This document shows positions 43,709 through 50,930 of a DNA stretch of 64,000 bases, in pieces. The notes beneath the pieces are model-generated. The model searched no databases. It had not been told where the DNA came from and saw only the letters and a program-made list of their open reading frames with translations. Both the position numbers and the translations under genes were made by a program. The first letter of the stretch is position 1; every line of letters starts with the position of its first letter. The stretch covers positions 62,001-126,000 of the forward strand of contig SUYI01000002.1 in NCBI GenBank assembly GCA_015060485.1, written 5' to 3'. Source of the DNA: Prevotella sp. (GTDB lineage: Bacteria; Bacteroidota; Bacteroidia; Bacteroidales; Bacteroidaceae).

Positions 43709-44374
43709 ATGATGATAAGAATATTGTTTTTCCTTTCTTTCATTTGCATTACGACAATTGGTAAAGCACAATCGAAGTATTGTCTTACATATCAGGACTT
43801 CTGCAACGACAAGTGGGAATGCTTGAACACTCTCTTCGTAACCCATCGGAGTAATAGTCAGAAATTGTGGTGGGGTGGAAGTGATTATAAGCTGTCGTGT
43901 GGAGACAAGGAAACGGATAAACTGATTAAGAAAGAGGCTCTTGTTGTCATGCAAGGCGATTCGCTTTATGTCAACTGCCGAAACCTTTGTTATCAAGAAA
44001 TGTCTTTGGGCAGAGGCTATACTAAGGCAAAACGTATAGGCAACAGGAGTCTTCTGTTGGTTAACAGACTGTTGGACAAGGAATCTGAGCAAGAGGCGGT
44101 TGGTGTCGGTATCGCATTTGGTGCGATTGGAGGTGTCATGGCTGTAAAGAAAAGTATGAAGCAACAGGTGTGTTACATCATCTCAAAGGGCGCTAACGCC
44201 AAGGGAAAGATAGAGGTCCGGCTGTTAGATGATGATTTGATAAAGCAAATGCTGAAAGACCAAGGCTCCCTGTTACGAGACTATTACGAAGAGGAAGACT
44301 ACCACCAGCGCATACTTGCAGAACGCGTTCTGCCCATACTGGAAAAGTCTGGATTAATGAAAAATGGCAATTAA
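43709..44374 (+). CDS. Secreted protein of unknown function (DUF6563-like)
   Basis: 221 residues with a signal peptide (ILFFLSFICITTIGKAQ). The mature part has SKYCLTYQDFCNDKWECLN, VMQGDSLYVNCRNLCYQEMSLGRGY and a glycine-rich hydrophobic stretch (about 133-147, VGVGIAFGAIGGVMA) like the DUF6563 proteins I recall from Prevotella; this assignment is from memory. Function unknown. The stop codon overlaps the first base of a 21-bp tandem repeat. Confidence 0.65.
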   Translation: MMIRILFFLSFICITTIGKAQSKYCLTYQDFCNDKWECLNTLFVTHRSNSQKLWWGGSDYKLSCGDKETDKLIKKEALVVMQGDSLYVNCRNLCYQEMSLGRGYTKAKRIGNRSLLLVNRLLDKESEQEAVGVGIAFGAIGGVMAVKKSMKQQVCYIISKGANAKGKIEVRLLDDDLIKQMLKDQGSLLRDYYEEEDYHQRILAERVLPILEKSGLMKNGN

Positions 44375-44478
44375 TATTTCACGACTTGCAATCTATATTT
44401 CACGTCCTGCAATCTATATTTCACGTCCTGCAATCTATATTTCACGTCCTGCAACGTAAATTGCACGACCTGCAATTA
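44374..44478 (+). repeat. Five 21-bp tandem repeats
   Basis: Units start at 44374, 44395, 44416, 44437 and 44458. Units 2 and 3 are identical (ATATTTCACGTCCTGCAATCT); the outer ones differ at a few bases, and the last contains TTGCACGACCTGCAA, a palindrome-like core. No spacers, so not CRISPR. It lies between the unknown gene and the transporter promoter. Confidence 0.9.
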
Positions 44479-44550
44479 AAATTTGATGCAAAGGTATAAA
44501 AATATTCTCCAACGACAAAAATATTTTTTATTAGAAATCTGCACAAATTA

Positions 44551-44582
44551 TTTGTTGGATTCGCCGTTATGTTGTACCTTTG
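44551..44582 (+). promoter_or_regulatory. Promoter of the BASS-family transporter gene
   Basis: TTTG at 44551-44554, a 20-nt spacer and TACCTTTG at 44575-44582: an exact Bacteroidetes promoter, 26 nt before the ATG at 44609. Confidence 0.85.
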
Positions 44583-44608
44583 TGGCGAAAAGTGTTATCG
44601 GAGAAGGA

Positions 44609-45541
44609 ATGAAGAAACTCTGTCATTACATATCAGAATATATGGGCGTGCTGGTGCTGGCGGCTGCTTTGCTGGCATTGGTGTTCCCTGAGGTGCTGCA
44701 ACAGGTGCGCCCGACGGTCATCAACTATATGCTGGGCGTGGTGATGTTCGGAATGGGACTGACGCTGAACCTGCAGGACTTCAAAATCGTGTTCAGCCGT
44801 CCCAAGGATGTCGTCATCGGTTGTCTGGCGCAGTTTACCATCATGCCCTTGTTGGCGTGGGGACTGACCCGGCTCTTTGCGCTTGACGAGGCGCTGGCGC
44901 TGGGTGTCGTATTGGTAGGCTGTTGTCCTGGGGGTACAGCGTCGAACGTGATTACCTATCTGGCTAAAGGCGACTTGGCGCTATCTGTGGGAATGACAGG
45001 CGTTTCCACCTTGTTGGCCCCGTTTCTGACTCCCTTGCTGACGTGGGCTTTGGCAGGGAAAAGCGTCAATGTCGACGTGGCGGGCATGTTGCTGAGCATT
45101 CTCTGGGTGGTCATACTGCCTATCGTCGTCGGACTGATCGTGAAATGGCTCTGGCCCAAGTTCACTGAGCGGGCTACGGATTATCTGCCTGCGTTTTCTT
45201 CGATAGCTATTGCCCTGATTGTGGCCATCATCTTTGCTGCCAACGCCAATAAACTGTTGGCCGGAGGACTGATGATAGTCTTTGTGGTGATGCTGCACAA
45301 CATCTGCGGACTCAGTCTTGGCTATCTGATTGGTCGTCTGCTGGGCTTGACTGATTCTAAGAAACGAGCTATTTCCATCGAAGTGGGTATGCAAAATTCA
45401 GGGTTGGCCAGCAGTCTGGCAACCCTGCACTTTGCGGCCTATCCGTTGGCCACTATTCCTGGTGCTATTTTCAGCGTATGGCATAACATCAGCGGAGCCA
45501 TCGTGGCCCGCCTGTATACGCGAAACGGCACGAACGACTAA
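44609..45541 (+). CDS. Bile acid:sodium symporter (BASS) family transporter
   Basis: 310 residues from the ATG at 44609 (MKKLCHYISEYMGVLVL); the longer frame from 44483 runs through the promoter. About nine or ten membrane helices. GVVLVGCCPGGTASNVITYLAKGDLALSV and EVGMQNSGLASSLA are the two sodium-site helix-break motifs of the family. Substrates in bacteria are often organic anions such as pantoate or keto acids rather than bile acids, so the substrate is open. It converges on the SSS symporter gene with a 4-nt overlap. Confidence 0.9.
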   Translation: MKKLCHYISEYMGVLVLAAALLALVFPEVLQQVRPTVINYMLGVVMFGMGLTLNLQDFKIVFSRPKDVVIGCLAQFTIMPLLAWGLTRLFALDEALALGVVLVGCCPGGTASNVITYLAKGDLALSVGMTGVSTLLAPFLTPLLTWALAGKSVNVDVAGMLLSILWVVILPIVVGLIVKWLWPKFTERATDYLPAFSSIAIALIVAIIFAANANKLLAGGLMIVFVVMLHNICGLSLGYLIGRLLGLTDSKKRAISIEVGMQNSGLASSLATLHFAAYPLATIPGAIFSVWHNISGAIVARLYTRNGTND

Positions 45542-47097
45542 CGTTGTTGTTCTTTCTTTTCTTCCAGATAGCCCCAGATGGTCAGTTCCTTGTCAGCCAG
45601 CGGAGTCTTAAACAGGAAGCTGGCAGCGTAGCCTACGACGAGCACGATGAGGTGGCTGTAGACGCCCAACATATATTTATGGTGGGTGAAGTTCCAGTCG
45701 CCCAGGTCGAGCAGCGTCTGTTTCACTCCGTCGCCGTCAATATCAACTTTCGTGGATGTTAGCACAGCGTAGGCCGTATAGATGACTGCGGCAGCTATGC
45801 CGATATATAGACCCTGCTTGTTGGCTCTGCGGCTGAACAGTCCCAATACGAAGATACCCACAATACCCGCTGAGAAGATGGCATAGAGCGAGAACAAGGC
45901 TCCCAGTACGCCCTCACCGCCCCAGAAGATGTAGAGGCAGGCGACGCCAATGGCGCCAATACCCGAGACCACCACCATCCATTTGCCAAAACGCAGCTGT
46001 TGCTGGTCGGTAGCATCTTTCTTGAAGCGCTTGTAGTAGTCCTGCACAGCGATTGCCGACAGACAGTTCAGGTCAGAGTCCAACGACGAGATCGCCGCTG
46101 CCGCAAGAGCCGCAATGATGAGGCCGCGAATACCAACGGGCAATTCATGAGCGATGAAATAAGGAAAGACCTCGTCCGCCTTGATGCCTTCAGGCAATAG
46201 GGGTGCCCCTTGCGCATGATAGTAGGCGAAGAGTGCCGTACCGATGAACATAAACAGCGCCCAGATGGGGACACTCATCAGCACACCGATATAGGCAGCC
46301 TTCTTGGCCTCCTTGTCGTTCTTCGCAGCCAGGTAGCGCTGTACGATGGTCTGGTCGGTGCCATATTTCTGCAAGGCATAGAAGATACCGTTCAGCACCA
46401 TCACGAGGAACGTCAGCTGGGTGAGGTCCCAGTCGTAGGGACCAAAGCTGATCTTGTTGTATTCAGAGGCAATATGGAACGTCTCTGCTGGTCCGCCCTC
46501 GATGCCGAACATCAGGATGCCGATGCAGATGACGCCTCCGCCGATGAGCAGGAACCCTTGTGCCACATCCATCCACACAATAGCCTCCATACCGCCAAAC
46601 AGCGTCAGGATAATAATGGTAATACCCAGAATGAGTACTATACTATATATATTAATGTTAAGGAATGTGGCCAGTGCCATTGATACGAGGAAGAATACCG
46701 TGCCTGCCTTCGAGAAATGTCCCAGCGTAAAGGCAAACGACGAATAGAGGCGTGCGAACAATCCGAAGCGGCGCTCGAAATACTCGTACGTCGACAATCG
46801 GATGACCTTACGGAACAGCGGTACAATGATGCCAATGAGTGCCACGAGTACGATGGGCACCATCAGTCCTTGCACCAACAGAATCCAGTTGTCAGCATAC
46901 GCAGCACCAGGATAGGCGAGGAACGTGACACTCGAAATCAGCGTAGCGAAGATGGAGATGCCCACAGCCCAGGCAGGAATCTTTCCTCCGCCAGCAAAGT
47001 ATTGTGAGGTGTCCTTTTGTTTGTGTGCAAAATAGACACCAGTGCCTATGGCTGCCAGAATGGACAGCAGTACGATGATGTAGTCTATGATATGCAT
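45538..47097 (-). CDS. Sodium:solute symporter (SSS family)
   Basis: 519 residues, about 13 membrane helices. YFAGGGKIPAWAVGISIFATLISSVTFLAYPG is the conserved first-helix region, and AALAAAAISSLDSDLNCLSAIAVQDYYKRF holds the sodium-site serines. It follows the DHDPS-family aldolase gene by 4 nt, so its substrate is probably the sugar acid or acyl sugar that the aldolase splits (a sialic-acid-like or keto-deoxy acid). Substrate not determinable from sequence. Confidence 0.92.
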   Translation of the reverse strand: MHIIDYIIVLLSILAAIGTGVYFAHKQKDTSQYFAGGGKIPAWAVGISIFATLISSVTFLAYPGAAYADNWILLVQGLMVPIVLVALIGIIVPLFRKVIRLSTYEYFERRFGLFARLYSSFAFTLGHFSKAGTVFFLVSMALATFLNINIYSIVLILGITIIILTLFGGMEAIVWMDVAQGFLLIGGGVICIGILMFGIEGGPAETFHIASEYNKISFGPYDWDLTQLTFLVMVLNGIFYALQKYGTDQTIVQRYLAAKNDKEAKKAAYIGVLMSVPIWALFMFIGTALFAYYHAQGAPLLPEGIKADEVFPYFIAHELPVGIRGLIIAALAAAAISSLDSDLNCLSAIAVQDYYKRFKKDATDQQQLRFGKWMVVVSGIGAIGVACLYIFWGGEGVLGALFSLYAIFSAGIVGIFVLGLFSRRANKQGLYIGIAAAVIYTAYAVLTSTKVDIDGDGVKQTLLDLGDWNFTHHKYMLGVYSHLIVLVVGYAASFLFKTPLADKELTIWGYLEEKKEQQR

Positions 47098-47101
47098 ATC
47101 T

Positions 47102-48001
47102 TCAGATGGCTTGTGCTTTCAGGGTGATGGCTCTCTCCTCGAACATCGACAGACGCGTCAGTGGCATCAACATCCAGGGTTCGCAGAGTCCCTTGGTCTG
47201 CATCATCACCTTCAGGGCAGTGAGCGACTGTCCCAAGGTGCGGTCCTTCTGGTATATCTTGGCAATCTCGTTCGTCTCGTCCTGTAAGCGGTTGGCGGTT
47301 TCCATATCGCCGCTGACGGCAGCGTCGAAGAGCTGCTGGAACATTGCCGGCACGAAGTTGCCCGTTGACGGCACAATGCCATTGCCTCCCAGTTCCAGCG
47401 AGTGGGCGCTCTGGGCGGCCCATCCGCAGAAGTAGGCAAAGTCGTCGCGTCCCTTGGCAATCTCGATACACTGTGCCATACGCTCCAAGTCGCGCTCTGA
47501 GTCCTTCAGTCCCACAATGTTCGGGTGGTCAGCCAGTCTCTTGATGACATCCACAGGAATTGACATGTGCGTCGTCGCCAGAATGTTGTAGAGCATCAGC
47601 GGACCCGTGATGCAGTCTGCCAGCGTCTTGTAGTATTCGTACATCTGCTCCTCTGTCAGTGCATAGTAGGTGGGCAGGGTGGCTACAATGACGTCAGCGC
47701 CCAGGGCCGTATAGACTTCTGCCTGGTGAACTTGCTCAGCAAAACAGTTGCCCGTCAGACCTGCATAAATCCTAATCCGCCCGTCTGCTGCCTTTACGGC
47801 AGTCTCCACAAAGAGCTGTCCGTCAGCCTGACTGACGCTGTTGCCTTCACCCGTGGTTCCCATCAACAGGGGCGAAACCCCCGAATGCGCAAAAAAGTCA
47901 ATAATCCGCTTGACAGCTCCCACGTCAAGCCGTCCGTCTTGAGTGACTGGGGTTACCATAGGAACCACCACACCACGATACTTGCTGTTGTTCATATACA
48001 C
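47102..48001 (-). CDS. DHDPS/N-acetylneuraminate lyase family aldolase
   Basis: 299 residues (start 48001 or 47995). The TIM barrel has LMGTTGEGNS (pyruvate carboxylate site), Tyr in LMLYNI (about 138) and the Schiff-base Lys in IVGLKDSER (about 166). The SER that follows and the lack of dapA context argue against lysine synthesis. Coupling to a sodium symporter suggests a catabolic aldolase that releases pyruvate from a 2-keto-3-deoxy acid or sialic acid. No nanE or nanK lies nearby. Confidence 0.88.
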   Translation of the reverse strand: MYMNNSKYRGVVVPMVTPVTQDGRLDVGAVKRIIDFFAHSGVSPLLMGTTGEGNSVSQADGQLFVETAVKAADGRIRIYAGLTGNCFAEQVHQAEVYTALGADVIVATLPTYYALTEEQMYEYYKTLADCITGPLMLYNILATTHMSIPVDVIKRLADHPNIVGLKDSERDLERMAQCIEIAKGRDDFAYFCGWAAQSAHSLELGGNGIVPSTGNFVPAMFQQLFDAAVSGDMETANRLQDETNEIAKIYQKDRTLGQSLTALKVMMQTKGLCEPWMLMPLTRLSMFEERAITLKAQAI

Positions 48002-48279
48002 TTTAATAGTTTGTTGTTATCTGCTTATATATTAGAGACGTACGAGGTCGCATTTAGTAATCACTCTCTATGAAACTTGCCGCGTTAACGTTTTTTTGCA
48101 AATTATTTTGGGTAAAAAGTATATCTAATTCGGGTAATATTTGTACCTTTGCAAACGATTAGCGTTTGCCAAAATGGAAAACTTTTTGGAATTTGAAAAA
48201 CGAAAAGTTGTCCAAAACGGAACACTTTAAGGGAGGACAACCCTAAGTCAGTAACTAAACATTAAAGAAGATATAACCA
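48002..48279. promoter_or_regulatory. Divergent control region, aldolase / nrdD
   Basis: TACCTTTG at 48144-48151 is the nrdD -7 box; it overlaps by one base the inverted repeat GCAAACG-ATTAG-CGTTTGC (48151-48169) at the transcription start. The nrdD leader is about 125 nt and holds an 18-codon open frame (48174-48230). An 8-bp palindrome, CGTTAACG, at about 48083-48090 lies upstream of the aldolase gene and could be an operator. Confidence 0.6.
48174..48230 (+). CDS. Possible leader peptide upstream of nrdD
   Basis: An 18-codon open frame (MENFLEFEKRKVVQNGTL, then TAA) in the nrdD 5' leader. After its stop lies a short AGGG...CCCT inverted repeat. No ribosome-binding evidence; could be chance. 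Confidence 0.25.
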   Translation: MENFLEFEKRKVVQNGTL

Positions 48280-50382
48280 ATGATGGAGATTAAAAACTTT
48301 ACGATTACGAAGCGTGACGGAACAAAAGATCGCTTCTCATTAGACAAGATCATGAATGCCATTGTGAAGGCATTCGAGAGTGTTGATGAACCTGCTGACC
48401 TTGGAACAGTATCGAAGATTCTGAGCCATTTGGACATGCACGACGACATCAAGGTGGAGGACATCCAGAACCAGGTGGAGGAGGCTCTGATGCGCGAAGG
48501 CTTCTACAAGGTGGCCAAGTCGTTTATCCTTTATCGTCAAGAGCACTCAGAGGACCGTGACACTTTGGAGAAAATGATGTTCCTGTCCGAGTACACCGAA
48601 TCGGTGAACGCTGCAACGGGTTCGAAATACGATGCCAACGCCAACGTGGAGCATAAAAATATTGCCACGCTGATTGGTGAGTTGCCCAAGTCGAACTTCA
48701 TCCGTCTGAACCGTCGTTTGCTGGTAGACCGTATCAAGAAGATGTACGGCAAGGATCTTGCCAACGAGTATATCGACAAGCTGACCCATCATTTTATATA
48801 TAAGAACGATGAAACCTCGTTGGCCAACTATTGTGCGTCTATTACCATGTACCCCTGGCTCATCAACGGCACGATGGAGATTGGTGGAAATTCAACGGCT
48901 CCTACAAACCTGAAGTCGTTTGCCGGAGGCTTCGTCAATATGGTATTCATGGTGAGCTCGATGCTGAGCGGAGCTTGTGCAACACCAGAATTCCTGATGT
49001 ATATGAACTACTTCATCGGTAAGGAATATGGTTTGGACTATTGGAAGCGCCCCAACGATCAGGCAGACCTGAGTCTGAAGCAGCGTACTATCGATAAGGT
49101 CATTACCGACTACTTCGAGCAGATTGTCTACACGCTGAACCAGCCCACAGGTGCCCGTAACTATCAGGCAGTATTCTGGAATGTGGCTTACTATGACAAG
49201 TACTACTTCCAAAGCATCTTTGGTGAGTTCTACTTCCCCGATGGTTCTCAGCCTGATTGGGAGGGACTCTCTTGGTTGCAGAAGCGTTTCATGAAGTGGT
49301 TTAACCAGGAACGTACGAAGACCCTGCTGACCTTCCCTGTGGAAACGATGGCTTTGCTCGTCGACGAGAATGGTGATTGCAAGGACAAGGAATGGGGCGA
49401 CTTCACCGCTGAGATGTATGCTGAGGGACACTCGTTCTTCACCTACATGAGTGACAATGCTGATTCCCTTTCTTCCTGCTGTCGTCTGCGCAACGAGATT
49501 ACCGATAACGGCTTCAGCTATACGCTGGGAGCTGGTGGTGTGTCGACAGGTTCAAAGTCTGTGCTCACCATCAACCTGAACCGCTGCATCCAGTATGCCG
49601 TCAACCACAAGATGGATTATCTGCAGTATCTGGAGGGTATCATCGACCTCTGCCACAAGGTGCAGATGGCCTACAACGAGAACCTGAAGGAGTTGCAGGC
49701 TCATGGCATGCTGCCGTTGTTCGATGCAGGCTACATCAACATCAATCGCCAGTATCTAACCATTGGTATCAATGGTCTCGTGGAAGCAGCAGAGTTCATG
49801 GGTCTGAAGATTACTCCTAACGAGGACTATAAGAAGTTCGTGCAGGGTATCCTTGGACTCATCGAGAAGTACAACAAGCAGTACCGCTCTAAGGAGGTGA
49901 TGTTCAATTGCGAGATGATTCCTGCCGAGAACGTAGGTGTGAAGCACGCCAAGTGGGACCGTGAGGACGGCTACTTCGTGCCACGCGACTGCTATAACAG
50001 TTACTTCTATGTGGTAGAGGATGACTCGCTGAGCGTCATTGACAAGTTCAAACTGCATGGCCGTCCTTATATTGAGCACCTCACTGGTGGTTCCGCCCTG
50101 CACATGAATCTGGATGAGCACCTCTCGAAGCAGCAGTATCTGCATCTGCTGAAAGTCGCTGCCCAGGAGGGTTGTAACTACTTTACGTTCAACATTCCCA
50201 ACACCGTGTGCAACGACTGCGGCCACATCGACAAGCGTTATCTGAAGGAGTGCCCGCACTGCCACTCGAAGAATGTGGACTACATGACCCGTATCATCGG
50301 CTATCTGAAGCGCGTGTCGAACTTCTCACAGCCCCGTCAGGAAGAGGCTGCACGTCGTTTCTATGCACATGCGGAGGCTTAA
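48280..50382 (+). CDS. nrdD: Anaerobic ribonucleoside-triphosphate reductase
   Basis: 700 residues. An ATP-cone (about 1-95, TITKRDGTKDRFSLDKIMNAIVKAFE) precedes the glycyl-radical barrel, with GSTAPTNLKS-type sequence as GGNSTAPTNLKSFAGG and SSCCRLRNEI holding active-site Cys. The C-terminal zinc site is CNDCGHIDKRYLKECPHCHS (two CxxC pairs), followed by the glycyl loop RIIGYLKRVSNFS. It makes dNTPs without oxygen, using a radical placed by NrdG, whose gene starts 3 nt downstream. Confidence 0.97.
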   Translation: MMEIKNFTITKRDGTKDRFSLDKIMNAIVKAFESVDEPADLGTVSKILSHLDMHDDIKVEDIQNQVEEALMREGFYKVAKSFILYRQEHSEDRDTLEKMMFLSEYTESVNAATGSKYDANANVEHKNIATLIGELPKSNFIRLNRRLLVDRIKKMYGKDLANEYIDKLTHHFIYKNDETSLANYCASITMYPWLINGTMEIGGNSTAPTNLKSFAGGFVNMVFMVSSMLSGACATPEFLMYMNYFIGKEYGLDYWKRPNDQADLSLKQRTIDKVITDYFEQIVYTLNQPTGARNYQAVFWNVAYYDKYYFQSIFGEFYFPDGSQPDWEGLSWLQKRFMKWFNQERTKTLLTFPVETMALLVDENGDCKDKEWGDFTAEMYAEGHSFFTYMSDNADSLSSCCRLRNEITDNGFSYTLGAGGVSTGSKSVLTINLNRCIQYAVNHKMDYLQYLEGIIDLCHKVQMAYNENLKELQAHGMLPLFDAGYININRQYLTIGINGLVEAAEFMGLKITPNEDYKKFVQGILGLIEKYNKQYRSKEVMFNCEMIPAENVGVKHAKWDREDGYFVPRDCYNSYFYVVEDDSLSVIDKFKLHGRPYIEHLTGGSALHMNLDEHLSKQQYLHLLKVAAQEGCNYFTFNIPNTVCNDCGHIDKRYLKECPHCHSKNVDYMTRIIGYLKRVSNFSQPRQEEAARRFYAHAEA

Positions 50383-50385
50383 ACC

Positions 50386-50868
50386 ATGCTGAAATACGTT
50401 AATACTGGAGTTGTTTTTCAGGAGATACCCGACGAAGTGACATTGGCAATTAATATCTCTAATTGCCCGTGTCACTGCCCGGGTTGTCACAGCCATTATC
50501 TCTGGGAGGACGTGGGTATGCCCCTGACGACAGATGCCATTGATGATTTCGTGTCGCAATACGGCACAGACATTACCTGCATCTCTTTTATGGGTGGCGA
50601 TGCCGACCCTCGTGCTGTCAACCAGTTGGCACAGTACATCCACGAGTATCACCCCCAGTTCCATGTGGCATGGTATAGCGGACGTATCCGTATTCCGTCG
50701 GTTGTCAACAAGCAGGACTTCGATTACATCAAGGTGGGACCTTACATCAAACATCTTGGTCCCTTGAAGGTGCCAACCACCAACCAACGGCTTTATCGTC
50801 GCCGCATGGATGGTGAGTTCGAGGATATCACCTTTCGCTTTTGGCGACAGCAGGACATTGCCGTGTAA
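50386..50868 (+). CDS. nrdG: Anaerobic ribonucleotide reductase activating protein
   Basis: 160 residues, a compact radical-SAM enzyme. The CxxxCxxC cluster motif is CHCPGCHS within NCPCHCPGCHSHYLW. It generates the glycyl radical in NrdD with S-adenosylmethionine and a [4Fe-4S] cluster. Directly downstream of nrdD and followed by a strong terminator. Confidence 0.96.
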   Translation: MLKYVNTGVVFQEIPDEVTLAINISNCPCHCPGCHSHYLWEDVGMPLTTDAIDDFVSQYGTDITCISFMGGDADPRAVNQLAQYIHEYHPQFHVAWYSGRIRIPSVVNKQDFDYIKVGPYIKHLGPLKVPTTNQRLYRRRMDGEFEDITFRFWRQQDIAV

Positions 50869-50872
50869 GAGT

Positions 50873-50910
50873 AGACTGATGACAAAACCTAACGTCATCA
50901 GTCTTTTTTA
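50873..50910 (+). terminator. Terminator of nrdDG
   Basis: An 11-bp perfect stem (AGACTGATGAC 50873-50883 with GTCATCAGTCT 50894-50904) followed by a T-run. The next gene starts only 20 nt later. Confidence 0.92.
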
Positions 50911-50930
50911 TATAAAAAAGGTATGACGAG

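Noticed and set aside
44374..44478. Possible small CRISPR array
   Set aside because: Units are contiguous 21-mers without spacers and no cas genes are near.
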